DNA of 64,000 nt. It comes from Claveliimonas acetigenes. Its GTDB lineage: Bacteria > Bacillota > Clostridia > Lachnospirales > Lachnospiraceae. A program made the position numbers and the translations under genes. The stretch is taken from positions 33,325-97,324 of the forward strand of contig NZ_JAOQJU010000012.1 in assembly GCF_025567385.1 (NCBI RefSeq). The letters are read 5' to 3'. The notes under the pieces were generated by a model. The model did no database searches and was not told the DNA's origin. It was given only the letters and a program-made list of their open reading frames with translations. Shown in pieces: positions 34,916 through 44,153 of the stretch; position 1 is the first letter of the stretch; each line of letters opens with the position of its first letter.

Positions 34916-35812
34916 CTATCTTTTTATTATAATTCTATATTCCGCCGCGAATTCTCCGCCCGGCTCCAGGGTATTGCCCCACTCTCTGTCCTTCAGCTCC
35001 CCATTAAATCCTTCCTTGTCGCATCTTCCATACCAGGGTTCGATACACACGAAAGGCGCCTGCTTCTTCGGCGGCGACCAGATTCCTACAAGGGGCGCAT
35101 CAAATTCTACCGCAAGATACTCTCCTTTCTTCCCATCAAGAAGCGCCACTCTCTGTACCTGATGATTCTCAATCACAAGTGCATCGCCATCAAACAGATC
35201 TTCTGCAATGGGCAGCACTCCGTCCTCAAGCGCATAATCCTTCTTATCCGCAGTAACAAGCCCACCCTGTCCAAACACAGTATTGCAGAACATTTCCGGT
35301 CTGCTGCCATCTTTTTTCCAAAATGCCAGGTAATAATCAGACTGCTTTTCTCCCTCTTTCAGCGGGCAGAAGAATGCCGGATGTGCCCCAATAGAAAAAT
35401 ACATCTCCTTTTCATCCGTATTTTTCACCCGCCACATTACCGTTACCGTATTTTCTTCTATCCTATATCCGATTTCCAGACGGAACCGGAAGGGATACCG
35501 CTGATAGCTTTCTTTTGTAGACTCCAGCGCAAACCACGCTTCGTCGTCTTCCCGGCTGATTAATACAAAATCCATATCTCTGGCAAATCCATGCTGATTC
35601 ATGGGATACTCTGTTCCATTGTACTTAAACTTCTTATCCCGCACACTTCCCACAAATGGGAAGAGCACCGGGGAGGTTCTTCCCCAGTATTTTGGATCGG
35701 CATTCCACAGATATTGTATACCTGACTCCACATCTTTCAGCGAACACAACTCTGCTCCGTGTAATTTCACCTCAATCTCTAACTGTTCATTTTTCAAAAT
35801 AATCTCTGCCAC
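34916..35812 (-). CDS. Aldose 1-epimerase family protein
   Basis: 298 aa, beta-rich. It has LKDVESGIQYLWNADPKYWG then RTSPVLFPFVGSV near the N-terminus, NQHGFARDMDF (conserved HGxxR) and SIGAHPAFFCPL (conserved H). This fits the COG2017 subgroup (LacX/YeaD-like) rather than strict GalM. It probably interconverts anomers of hexoses or hexose phosphates. GTG start with GGAGGG 7 nt upstream, located inside the end of the NUDIX gene. Confidence 0.87.
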   Translation of the reverse strand: MAEIILKNEQLEIEVKLHGAELCSLKDVESGIQYLWNADPKYWGRTSPVLFPFVGSVRDKKFKYNGTEYPMNQHGFARDMDFVLISREDDEAWFALESTKESYQRYPFRFRLEIGYRIEENTVTVMWRVKNTDEKEMYFSIGAHPAFFCPLKEGEKQSDYYLAFWKKDGSRPEMFCNTVFGQGGLVTADKKDYALEDGVLPIAEDLFDGDALVIENHQVQRVALLDGKKGEYLAVEFDAPLVGIWSPPKKQAPFVCIEPWYGRCDKEGFNGELKDREWGNTLEPGGEFAAEYRIIIKR

Positions 35813-35815
35813 AAT

Positions 35816-36310
35816 TTAGCCCTCCTGATTACTTTTTATTTCCATAAGCTGTCCGTCAAGCGCAGCCTCTATCAGTTTGTCATGCCCGTCATAGACCAAC
35901 TTCAAAGAGAAAAATCCTCTGTCCTCGTCGATTAACCGGAAGAAAATCTTATCTCCTTCCCATATGTTCAGATCCCAGATTTTCTCCTTCTCTATCCAGA
36001 CAAGTTCCCCTTCATCACAGGGAATCAGTTCGCCTTCAAATCCATCGGCAGTAAATAAAGACATGTACTCCGTAACCCCATTCCCTGATATAAAAGTCAC
36101 AATTCCCCGGTATCGGTAAGAAGTCAGGGTATAACCCGTCTCTTCCTTTACTTCCCGCAGCAAACATTCCTCCGGGCTTTCATCCTGCTCAAAATGACCG
36201 CCCACACCAATCCATTTATCCTTATTTACGTCATTTTTCTTCACTGTCCTGTGAAGCATCAAATATTTTCTGTCCTGCTCAATATAACACAGGGTGCTCA
36301 AGCTAACCAT
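35816..36310 (-). CDS. NUDIX hydrolase (MutT-like)
   Basis: 164 aa. The NUDIX box GHFEQDESPEECLLREVKEE continues TGY with the invariant REVKEETG. The N-terminal TLCYIEQDRKYLMLHRT and later YMSLFTADGFEGELI resemble 8-oxo-dGTP diphosphatases. It hydrolyses a nucleoside diphosphate-X compound; substrate not assigned. GAGGGA 5 nt before the ATG. Upstream of the epimerase-like gene in one unit, and divergent from the pseudouridine synthase gene. Confidence 0.88.
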   Translation of the reverse strand: MVSLSTLCYIEQDRKYLMLHRTVKKNDVNKDKWIGVGGHFEQDESPEECLLREVKEETGYTLTSYRYRGIVTFISGNGVTEYMSLFTADGFEGELIPCDEGELVWIEKEKIWDLNIWEGDKIFFRLIDEDRGFFSLKLVYDGHDKLIEAALDGQLMEIKSNQEG

Positions 36311-36398
36311 TCTAATCCCTCGATTCTATTTTCTTCCTGCAAATAATGTGCTATACTCATGATTATTACTATCTTATCTGAAAACGGGGAAAAATGCA

Positions 36399-37289
36399 AT
36401 GTATCGCAGAATTGATTATAAAATAGAAAAAGAATACGAAGGGCTTCGGATTGAATTGTATTTAAAACGAAAAGGGTATTCCCATCAAAATCTTGTTACA
36501 ATCAAACACATGCCGGAAAGCATCCTGGTAAATGGTAAGTTCACCTATATGAACCAGCGTCTTTCCGCCGGGGATTGCCTGACCGTCCAAATTAACGAAA
36601 CTACCTGCTCTGAGAAAATCCCTCCGGTACAGCTTCCTCTCTCTATTGTTTATGAAGACGAAGATATCATTGTCATTAATAAAGCGGCCGGGATGCCGAT
36701 TCATCCATCACTGAATAACTATACCAACTCTATGGCAAATGCTCTTGCCTGGTATTATAAAGAACAGGGCAAGCCTTTTATTTTCCGCTGCTGCAACCGT
36801 CTGGACAGAGACACCTCCGGTCTTACGGTTGTTGCCAAGCATCTGGTAAGCGGCAATATCCTGTCCTCCATGGTGTCCCGCCGTGAATTCCACCGGGAAT
36901 ATCTTGCCATCGTGCGGGGACATGTTACTCCGGAATCCGGAACAATCAATGCCCCTCTTGCTCGCAAACCCGGAACGATTATCGAGCGGACCGTAGATTG
37001 GGAACAAGGTGAGCCTGCCATCACTCATTACAAAATGCTGGATGAAAAAAACGGTCACAGCCTGATTTCCCTGAGACTGGAAACAGGCCGCACCCATCAG
37101 ATCCGTATTCATATGAAACACCTAGGTTATCCGCTTATCGGAGATTATCTGTACAACCCGGATATGGAATTTATCACCAGGCAGGCGCTGCACTCTCACC
37201 AGATAGCATTTACCCACCCCATCACCGGAGCACCTATGGAATTTACTGCCCCGCTACCGGAAGACATGAAAGCGGTTTTATCCAGATAA
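36399..37289 (+). CDS. RluA family pseudouridine synthase
   Basis: 296 aa. The N-terminal S4-like segment (GLRIELYLKRKGYSHQNLVT) is followed by the catalytic motif CNRLDRDTSGLTVVAKH (catalytic Asp) and LRLETGRTHQIRIHMKHLGY. It converts uridine to pseudouridine in rRNA or tRNA; the exact site is unassigned, as Clostridia carry several paralogs. The ribosome site is weak. It converges with the ABC transporter operon. Confidence 0.92.
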   Translation: MYRRIDYKIEKEYEGLRIELYLKRKGYSHQNLVTIKHMPESILVNGKFTYMNQRLSAGDCLTVQINETTCSEKIPPVQLPLSIVYEDEDIIVINKAAGMPIHPSLNNYTNSMANALAWYYKEQGKPFIFRCCNRLDRDTSGLTVVAKHLVSGNILSSMVSRREFHREYLAIVRGHVTPESGTINAPLARKPGTIIERTVDWEQGEPAITHYKMLDEKNGHSLISLRLETGRTHQIRIHMKHLGYPLIGDYLYNPDMEFITRQALHSHQIAFTHPITGAPMEFTAPLPEDMKAVLSR

Positions 37290-37314
37290 TATTCTCTTTG
37301 TTCTTCTATGGTTC

Positions 37315-38556
37315 CTACGCCTTCCAAACGGCTTTTATAATAGAACCCAGCCTCGGCGTCGTTCCATAGAGCAATACACCCACGCGGTAAATCTTCGCCG
37401 AGAGTACTCCGACTCCCAGAACAGACCCTATAAGAATCACAATAGAAATTGTGATTTCGTACCATGGAACCGTACTCATGGCAATTCGGGTGAACATCGC
37501 CATCGGCGACGTAAACGGCACATAAGAACAGATGCGCATAGCCGTATTATCCACAGTTCCCGAGGACATAGAGAACACAACTACCACAAATGCGATAATA
37601 AATAAGAACGTCAACGGCATAACCGAAGTATTGATATCCTCCAGCTTTGTAGCCGTAGACCCAATTGCCCCATAAAGAAACGCATAAATCAAAAATCCCA
37701 GCACAAAGAATATCAGCATATAGCCCAACAACTCCGGCGGCATATCAAAAATGGAGGAAATAATCGGGTTCTCTCCCCAATATTCCTTATTCAGACTATA
37801 GAAAAATATAGCAGAACCAAATATGGCAAGCAATTGTATCAGCCCTGCAAGGCAGGACGCAGCGACCTTGCCGAACATCATACTGGTCGGTCTTGCACTG
37901 GTAATCAACACTTCCATCGCCCTGGAGCTCTTCTCAGTCGCCACATTCGTTGCTACCATCTGTCCATAAAGCAAAATCACCATATATAATGCAAATATCA
38001 TAATATACGTGTACCAGTAATTCTGCATCTGATCCTTACCAAGGCTTGCGGCTTCGCCTGTTATCTGCACCGCCATAATTTCTCCAACCTGCTCTTCTGT
38101 CATTCCTTCCCTAAGCATCGCATTCACACGATAAATGTTCTGCAGAACACCATTCGCAATCTCCATATTTTCATCATAGATAGACAGATTATCCACATAA
38201 TAGGTATAGGATACCGATCCTGTCATAACAAATGCACATTCTGCTTCACCAGATTTGATTTTCGCCTGTATACTCTCCAAATCCTCTTCCGTCCCTTGGA
38301 CATCATATCCTGCAAACGCTTCTGAAAAGGCACTTTCTACCATGTCCGTCTGCTCCGGCACGTCAGCCTTTACAAGCATAACCGAAAGTTCCGAAGACTC
38401 TTTGTCATCTGTACCGCCTAAAAAAGTATCATTCAAACGTGGAAAGAACATCACTCCGGCAATCAGCAGCATTAAAAAAACAGTAACTCCCACAAAAACT
38501 TTATTTCTAAAGTAATATTTCATCTCAAATTTCAATATTTTCCAGAATTGCTTCAT
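37315..38556 (-). CDS. ABC-2 type transporter permease (NatB-like)
   Basis: 413 aa. The N-terminal helix (GVTVFLMLLIAGVMFF) is followed by a ~140-residue extracytoplasmic domain and five C-terminal helices. NVATEKSSRAMEVLITSARPT is the ABC-2/NatB signature. It exports Na+ or a small toxic compound or peptide with the ATPase encoded just upstream (4-nt ATGA overlap). Under the control region at 39480-39564. Confidence 0.88.
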   Translation of the reverse strand: MKQFWKILKFEMKYYFRNKVFVGVTVFLMLLIAGVMFFPRLNDTFLGGTDDKESSELSVMLVKADVPEQTDMVESAFSEAFAGYDVQGTEEDLESIQAKIKSGEAECAFVMTGSVSYTYYVDNLSIYDENMEIANGVLQNIYRVNAMLREGMTEEQVGEIMAVQITGEAASLGKDQMQNYWYTYIMIFALYMVILLYGQMVATNVATEKSSRAMEVLITSARPTSMMFGKVAASCLAGLIQLLAIFGSAIFFYSLNKEYWGENPIISSIFDMPPELLGYMLIFFVLGFLIYAFLYGAIGSTATKLEDINTSVMPLTFLFIIAFVVVVFSMSSGTVDNTAMRICSYVPFTSPMAMFTRIAMSTVPWYEITISIVILIGSVLGVGVLSAKIYRVGVLLYGTTPRLGSIIKAVWKA

Positions 38557-39455
38557 CTCTGCTCCTCCTTCTGATCCCCGGCGTATTCAACAAAAATGTC
38601 ATTCAATGACGGTTCAAACACTTTGACTTCATCGATATCATACTGTTCTATGAGATGCGCCATCATCGATTTTTTATCATTTGCAGAATCCAACTGTATC
38701 ATCAACCCTTCGTCTTCCATGACTGTGCAGCGCTCTCCCAACTCTGCCTGTATTCTGTCCGGCTGCTCCGTCCGCACAACAAGACGGTCACGCACATAAT
38801 TCCTCTTAATCTCATGAAGTTCCCCCTGGATTGCCACCCTGCCATCATTTAAAATGGCAATACTATCGCAAAATTCTTCAATATAATTCATCTGATGGCT
38901 GGAGAAAAGGACTATCTTGCCCGCTGCAATCTGTTCCTTCACCACATCCTTAAGCAGCATGGCATTCACCGGATCGAGGCCTGAAAAGGGTTCATCAAGT
39001 ATCACAATAGCAGGGTCATGGGCAAGCGCTGTCACCAATTGAATTTTCTGCTGGTTTCCTTTCGACAATGTATCCAGACGCTTATTACGGTACTCCGCCA
39101 TCCCCAGCCGCTCCAGCCAGTAATCCACGGACTTTGCCGCCGCTTTATGGCTCATTCCCTTCAATTCGGCAAAATAAGTAAGCTGATCTATAATAATCTT
39201 TTTAGGATAAAGCCCCCTTTCTTCCGGCAGATAACCAATCTGTACTTTTTTATAATCAATATTCCTGTCATCAACCAATACTACTCCGCGGTCTGCCGGA
39301 AATACATCCATTAAAATACGTATGGAAGTTGTCTTACCCGCTCCGTTCCTGCCAAGAAGCCCAAACGCTTTCCCTGATTCCGCCCGGAAAGATACGCCTT
39401 TAAGAACTTTTTTCTGTCCAAAAGATTTCTCGATATTTCTTAATTCCAGTCTCAT
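38553..39455 (-). CDS. ABC transporter ATP-binding protein (NatA-like)
   Basis: About 300 aa. Walker A GLLGRNGAGKTTSIRILMDV, signature TLSKGNQQKIQLVTALAHD (SKGN replaces SGGQ, as usual in this subgroup), Walker B VILDEPFSGLDPVNA, and a C-terminal regulatory domain. The ATG at 39455 is chosen by GGAGG 7 nt upstream. It pairs with the NatB-like permease and is transcribed from one side of a symmetric divergent promoter controlled with the XRE regulator gene. Confidence 0.9.
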   Translation of the reverse strand: MRLELRNIEKSFGQKKVLKGVSFRAESGKAFGLLGRNGAGKTTSIRILMDVFPADRGVVLVDDRNIDYKKVQIGYLPEERGLYPKKIIIDQLTYFAELKGMSHKAAAKSVDYWLERLGMAEYRNKRLDTLSKGNQQKIQLVTALAHDPAIVILDEPFSGLDPVNAMLLKDVVKEQIAAGKIVLFSSHQMNYIEEFCDSIAILNDGRVAIQGELHEIKRNYVRDRLVVRTEQPDRIQAELGERCTVMEDEGLMIQLDSANDKKSMMAHLIEQYDIDEVKVFEPSLNDIFVEYAGDQKEEQR

Positions 39456-39479
39456 TACAACACCTCCGTCTTTCTGTTT

Positions 39480-39497
39480 TGACAACTTTATTTGTCA
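39480..39497. promoter_or_regulatory. Operator O1: TGACAA-N6-TTGTCA
   Basis: First of three 18-bp palindromes. It lies downstream of the NatAB promoter start point. Its centre is 34 bp from O2. Confidence 0.8.
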
Positions 39498-39502
39498 CTT
39501 TC

Positions 39503-39542
39503 AACTATAGCATTGACAAATAAAGTTGTCAATGCTATAGTT
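39503..39542. promoter_or_regulatory. Symmetric divergent promoter pair with central operator O2
   Basis: A perfect inverted repeat with 17-bp arms and a 6-nt centre. It encodes two sigma-A promoters: plus strand TTGACA (39513-39518), 17 nt, TATAGT (39536-39541), and minus strand TTGACA (39527-39532), 17 nt, TATAGT (39504-39509). The -35 boxes sit inside the operator TGACAA-N6-TTGTCA (39514-39531), so one bound dimer would shut both promoters. Confidence 0.85.
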
Positions 39543-39546
39543 ATTC

Positions 39547-39564
39547 TGACAAGAATATTTGTCA
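39547..39564. promoter_or_regulatory. Operator O3: TGACAA-N6-TTGTCA
   Basis: Third 18-bp palindrome, 33 bp centre-to-centre from O2. It covers the predicted transcription start of the XRE regulator gene. Confidence 0.8.
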
Positions 39565-39577
39565 TTTTTACCAAACT

Positions 39578-39820
39578 ATGCATAGATTATTTAGGAAAGA
39601 AGATGATGATTTGCCTTTATATAACCGTTTAAAAGAACATCGGGCAAAACTGGGAATTAACCAGACTGACCTTGGAAAGATGGCAGGCGTTTCCAGGCAG
39701 ACCATAAGTCTAATCGAAAGAGGTGACTACTCCCCTTCGGTTTCTTTAGCGTTAAAACTCTCAAAAATCTGTCAAGTAACTGTAGAAGATATTTTTACCT
39801 ATGAGGAGGACGAATTATGA
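39578..39820 (+). CDS. XRE family (Cro/CI-type) transcriptional regulator
   Basis: 80 aa helix-turn-helix protein: RAKLGINQTDLGKMAGVSRQ then TISLIERGDYSPSV, the compact form typical of regulators next to DUF3169 genes. The ATG at 39578 lacks a good ribosome site; the TTG at 39611 (MPLYNRLKEHR) is an alternative start. It overlaps the DUF3169 gene by 4 nt. It is the obvious candidate to bind the three palindromes in front of it. Confidence 0.88.
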   Translation: MHRLFRKEDDDLPLYNRLKEHRAKLGINQTDLGKMAGVSRQTISLIERGDYSPSVSLALKLSKICQVTVEDIFTYEEDEL

Positions 39821-40599
39821 ACAACCAAAGAACAAATCCATACTTAAAATCAGGAATCATCCTGCTTCTTTCAGCGATAGGAGGCGCCATACTGGGGATT
39901 GTACTCCTGTTTATTTTCTCCTATTCAAACGGAAACATAGAAACCGGTTTAACTCTGCTTACACACACCCTTCAGTCATTGATTCTTCCGTTTCTAATTT
40001 GTATTACGATATTAACCGTATTAGCCGGAGAATTTACGATAAAAAAACTAACATATATCTGCGGGCAGATTCTCCGAACCGAAGATGAAGAATGCGACAT
40101 CTGGGAATATGAAGAAGAGAAAGTAAGCGCCTGGGGAATGAATATGAACATCCTGTCCCAGGTTCTGTGTGTCATTGTTCTGTCAGCGGGATATTCTACG
40201 AAATATATCGAAACCGCCGCAAAACTTCCCTTCCTGTGGGCATGCATTATTTTTATTCTCTGCTACATATACGACAGTTTCTGGCAGATTCGGTATATCA
40301 GACTGATACAAAAAACCTATCCTGATAAGAAAGGTGATCCAACATCCAAGAAATTTCAACAGCAGTGGCTGGCAAGCTGCGACGAAGCAGAAAAACAGAT
40401 TATCTACCAAAGTGCCTGGCATTCCTATATTACACTGAACAAACGGATTCCTCTGCTTCTGCTTATCACAATGCTCCTGCATTTATTTTTAGATACCGGA
40501 ATGCTGGCGATTGTAATCGTTGCTGTAATCTGGCTGACAATTACAATTTCCTACAATCATTCCTGTGTAAAGTTAAGGAAAGAGAAAATCTCCAATTAA
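39817..40599 (+). CDS. DUF3169 family membrane protein
   Basis: 260 aa with about six hydrophobic helices (two N-terminal, two central, two C-terminal) and a cytoplasmic middle (GQILRTEDEECDIWEYEEEK). This matches DUF3169, a family encoded almost always behind a small XRE regulator. It might sense or accompany the ABC exporter's substrate; role unknown. A terminator follows. Confidence 0.82.
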   Translation: MNNQRTNPYLKSGIILLLSAIGGAILGIVLLFIFSYSNGNIETGLTLLTHTLQSLILPFLICITILTVLAGEFTIKKLTYICGQILRTEDEECDIWEYEEEKVSAWGMNMNILSQVLCVIVLSAGYSTKYIETAAKLPFLWACIIFILCYIYDSFWQIRYIRLIQKTYPDKKGDPTSKKFQQQWLASCDEAEKQIIYQSAWHSYITLNKRIPLLLLITMLLHLFLDTGMLAIVIVAVIWLTITISYNHSCVKLRKEKISN

Positions 40600-40617
40600 T
40601 ATAACAAAAAACCTTCT

Positions 40618-40640
40618 GCTGCCCGGACAGGGCAGCTTTT
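40618..40640 (+). terminator. Terminator of the XRE-DUF3169 unit
   Basis: Stem GCTGCCC / GGGCAGC with a 5-nt loop, then TTTTCTGTGTG. Confidence 0.8.
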
Positions 40641-40706
40641 CTGTGTGAAATCTTCTATAGTTCATTACCTGCTTTTATATGAAAACGCTTTCTCATGCTG
40701 TATCAT

Positions 40707-41375
40707 TTAAAAACTGCCCGGCTGCCATTGTGTCAGAACATCTGTCAGTTCTTCCACCGTTCCAACAATTTTCGCAGGTTTCGCTTTTTCTAACTCTTCC
40801 ACACTTCCATATCCATAAGAAACAGCTACACAGGGAATTCCTTCCGCCCTGGCTCCAATCACATCATGTTCTTTATCTCCAACCATAACAATCTTATCCC
40901 TGTGTTCCGTCATCCGAAGCCTTCTTAATGTCTCTTCAATTACTTCAGCTTTATCTGTCCGCTTCTCCCCCATAGTGCTTCCCACAATTTCATCAAAACA
41001 GTCTGCTATTTGAAAATGTTCCAAAATTTGCTTTACATAATATTCCGGTTTTGATGAGGACACTGCTAAAATGTTATCTTTGCTTTTCAACGTACCAAGC
41101 ATCTTCTCTATTCCCGGATAAAGTCGGTTTTCAAAAATACCGACAGCTGCATACCGTTCTCGATAAATCTCCACAGCCGCCTGTGCTGTTTCCTTGTCGA
41201 ATCCTGCATAATCCATGAACTGCTTCAGCAGAGGCGGTCCGATAAAAGCCTGCAATTTCTCCAGGTTATTTTCCGGTCTGCCCAGCTTTTCCAAGGCATA
41301 TTGAACAGATTTGGTGATTCCCTCTCCTGATTCCGTCAAAGTCCCATCCAGATCAAATAAAATCGTTTTTTTCAT
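40707..41375 (-). CDS. HAD family hydrolase (phosphoglycolate phosphatase-like)
   Basis: 222 aa. HAD motifs: ILFDLDGTLTESGEG (DxDGT), AVSSSKPEYYV (Ser), a Lys in TDKAEVIEETL, and IVMVGDKEHDVIGARAEGI (GD...D). A four-helix cap sits between motifs I and II. The length and cap fit the Gph/PpaX/5'-nucleotidase group. Substrate not assignable from sequence. Confidence 0.9.
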   Translation of the reverse strand: MKKTILFDLDGTLTESGEGITKSVQYALEKLGRPENNLEKLQAFIGPPLLKQFMDYAGFDKETAQAAVEIYRERYAAVGIFENRLYPGIEKMLGTLKSKDNILAVSSSKPEYYVKQILEHFQIADCFDEIVGSTMGEKRTDKAEVIEETLRRLRMTEHRDKIVMVGDKEHDVIGARAEGIPCVAVSYGYGSVEELEKAKPAKIVGTVEELTDVLTQWQPGSF

Positions 41376-41433
41376 ATTGTCTTTTCACATCCTTTTCCGA
41401 TTCATACCGTCTGTCATCGTATCCGATTGCATT

Positions 41434-42153
41434 TTACGGTTCTACAGACATATTCGTATGCTTCCGGATCTTCTTATATTCTCCGCAAAACTCTCGTCCC
41501 GTAACATAATCTATGGCATCCACACACATAAACCCTGAACCTTCCTTCGTATCTGCCAGCAGCACATCTCCGGGAACCACCGGATTCCTCAACGTATAAA
41601 TCCAGCGGTATCTCTTATCATTCTTCACAATCCACTTACCCTCAGAAAGCGCCACGTGTCTTCCTGCCACTGTCTTATACAAAGGCTGCTCAGAAAAAGC
41701 CTCATATACATCTACATCCGGCCAAATTCCGTATTTCTCAGCAAGGAGATAAGAAATGTAGCCGTCCCGTATCTGCTTCTCCTCATCTACCACGATCCCA
41801 TGAGCCAGCTTCCCGGTGTTCTGATAATACTGCTCGTAGTAACACAGCTTATCAGGAGACGGTGCTGACATCGCTTCTGTCAGAATCTTATCCGCCGGAC
41901 ATGTATTCAACTGTGTAATAATCTTACAATAGGCAAAAATCCCCTTCAGCCACTCAGTCTCTTCTAATATCCTGCAAGCCCGATAAACCGTACTGTCCCT
42001 TTCCCGCGTGTCTACCGGAATATAGATGTTCTGAAAACCGGAATACTTCATTCCCACCGTCAGAAGCAGCTTATCTATCCGCTGGATCAACGCCTCGTTC
42101 TCATCTCGCTTTTCTTCATCCAGATGTAAAAAAACTGATAAACCTTCATTCAT
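41434..42153 (-). CDS. Unrecognised 239-aa protein
   Basis: No family recognised. The ATG at 42153 has AGGAGG 7-8 nt upstream. Residues 1-130 are alpha-rich and acidic (LHLDEEKRDENEALIQRIDK), and include KIITQLNTCPADKILTEAMS. The C-terminal ~70 residues look like a small beta domain (GKWIVKNDKRYRWIYTLRNP then VVPGDVLLADTKEGSGFMCV). It has codon use like its neighbours. It may be a two-domain cytoplasmic protein; role unknown. Confidence 0.6.
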   Translation of the reverse strand: MNEGLSVFLHLDEEKRDENEALIQRIDKLLLTVGMKYSGFQNIYIPVDTRERDSTVYRACRILEETEWLKGIFAYCKIITQLNTCPADKILTEAMSAPSPDKLCYYEQYYQNTGKLAHGIVVDEEKQIRDGYISYLLAEKYGIWPDVDVYEAFSEQPLYKTVAGRHVALSEGKWIVKNDKRYRWIYTLRNPVVPGDVLLADTKEGSGFMCVDAIDYVTGREFCGEYKKIRKHTNMSVEP

Positions 42154-42308
42154 ACAAATTCCTCCTTCCAAAAAAGAACCAAATAAGATACTTCAATCAT
42201 ACCTCATCCGATTCTTTATGTCAAGTAAGGATTGAAAATTTTTACTACGCTGCAAAATGAAAGTACAGGAGCCGCCAGGAAGTATATATTCAACTGCCTT
42301 TCGCCCCA

Positions 42309-43016
42309 TCAGTCTTTAAAATCCGCAGCTATACTTTTTAAATATTTCTGCGTATATACACAAACCGCAAAGCATCTTCCACATAAATCTGTTTCAATGC
42401 CTGTTTTCTGTAGCATTATCTCTACTTGCTTTTTATAGCATTTATTTATGTCCACAATTTCTTCTCTTTGTATGCCGACTTCCCATAAGGTTCCCTTTAA
42501 TGCTTGTGCAGGACATTTTTTCACACACAAATTGCAATATCCACAACGTGATTGATTAATTGGATCATTACACTCCAGAGGGGCATTTGTTAAAAAAGAA
42601 GAAATGCGTATAGCTGCTCCGTACTGCGGCGTGACTAACAGACAATTTTTTCCAATCCAGCCAAGTCCGGCTCTTGTAGCCACAGTTTTATGCGGAAGCC
42701 TGGAAATATTATTCTGATCAATTTTTACACGATCTGTTGTCTGCTCATAAACCTCAAATCCTCTGTTTCTTAAAAATTCTCCCCCTGCCATAATTATTTC
42801 ATTCAATTTCTCATTCAAAGAATAGTACAAATTATAATATTCTTTCGTTGGAGCCTCCTGTAAGTCAATGATAACATTTTGGGGCAGCGCAACGGCAACT
42901 GCTACTCCTCTCTTGAAATTACAGTTTTCAACCTTGCTCATATCTCCGATTCCAACCAGATCGGCACCTTGACAACGTAATATTCTTTTTAATTCTTCTG
43001 TTAACTCCATATCCAT
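42309..43016 (-). CDS. Epoxyqueuosine reductase-related 4Fe-4S protein
   Basis: 235 aa. ATRAGLGWIGKNCLLVTPQY is the QueG-type signature. The ferredoxin motif CGYCNLCVKKCPAQALKG and a later C-GRCFAVCVYTQKYLK give two 4Fe-4S-type cysteine sets. It is shorter than QueG (about 370 aa) and lacks its HEAT-like C-terminus, as is common in Clostridia paralogs of unknown substrate. A corrinoid/flavin-type reductase is likely. Confidence 0.8.
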   Translation of the reverse strand: MDMELTEELKRILRCQGADLVGIGDMSKVENCNFKRGVAVAVALPQNVIIDLQEAPTKEYYNLYYSLNEKLNEIIMAGGEFLRNRGFEVYEQTTDRVKIDQNNISRLPHKTVATRAGLGWIGKNCLLVTPQYGAAIRISSFLTNAPLECNDPINQSRCGYCNLCVKKCPAQALKGTLWEVGIQREEIVDINKCYKKQVEIMLQKTGIETDLCGRCFAVCVYTQKYLKSIAADFKD

Positions 43017-43063
43017 AATATCTCGCTCCTCCTATTATTCTTTCACAGATTATATATTTGTAT

Positions 43064-44138
43064 TTATTTTAGAAGCGGATTTCGGAAGCTACGACCAGCG
43101 TAGACGGCTTCAGAACCCAGTTCCTGCTCAATCTTCAGAAGGCGGTTGAACTTAGCGCTGTGTTCAGAACGTACGCACACACCGGTCTTGTACTGCCCCG
43201 AATTAATGGCAACGGTCAGATCGGCCAACAGGCTATCCTCCGATTCACCGGATCGTTCAGAAGTCATAACGCCATAACCACTACGGTATGCCAGTTCAGC
43301 GGCATCATATGCCTCGGTTAGCGTTCCAATCTGATTATACTTCCAAAGCAAAGCATTTGCCGCACCCGTCGGCATTTTCTTTTTCATAATAGCCGGATTG
43401 GTGACGAAAAAGTCATCGCCCACTACTTGAATATCAAGCTCCCTAGTAGCTAGAACGAATCCTTCCACATCATTTTCATCGAAGGGGTCTTCAATTGTTG
43501 TAATAGGAAAATCCCCCGGAAGTATTGACTGACTGAGCCAGCGACCCGAATTTCTCAGTAACCATATCCAACAATGTAAAATACAGTTTGCGTGACAACT
43601 CCATTGCTTCTACCAGAGAATCGGCGCCTATAGGAAGAAAACTAAACTCCTGAATCTCGCTGCTGGCACCATAAGAATAGTGTCCGCCACTAACATAATC
43701 CATCATGGGAACCGGAATAATTCTCGCATTACCGTTTACATATCGGTAAATTGGCATGTGGAGGGTATTCGCGGCTGCTACGGTAGCTGCTGCCGAAACG
43801 GCCACAAGGGCATTCGCGCCCAGACGACTTTTATTCGGTGTGCCATCCAGCTCGCACATAGCATGGTCAATCTTTCGCTGCTGAGTCACATCCATGCCAA
43901 TCAGTAATTCTTTTAGCTCTGTCTCGATTTTTTCTACGGCTTTTAAGCAGCCGACGCCGCCGAACCGTTCCCCGCCATCTCTCAGTTCAACGGCTTCATC
44001 CGAACCGATAGACTGCCCCATAGGAGCCACAGAGGTTCCCTTCTCGTTTCCCACTTCGATAGTGACCTCCAAAGTTGGAATATAAAGGCCATTATACACT
44101 TCTCTTGCTTTTACGTCTGTAATCTTTAATTCATTCAT
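43064..44138 (-). pseudogene. Enolase paralog, disrupted by internal deletion and frameshift
   Basis: The 5' part (43491-44138) reads through AREVYNGLYIPTLEVTIEV, SRLGANALVAVSAAAT and ASSEIQEFSFLPIGA, ending SVNTSGGFSYYNN-stop. The 3' part, in another frame, starts DFPITTIEDPFDENDVEGF and continues LLWKYNQIGTLTEAYD and GVMTSERSGESEDS. About 70-80 residues of a normal enolase are missing at the join. In the 3' part Glu occupies the position of the usual active-site His (SHRSGETED becomes SERSGESED), so this was a divergent paralog even before breaking. It lies 15 bp behind the EutH-like gene. Confidence 0.85.
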
Positions 44139-44153
44139 AATCCCTGCCCCTTT

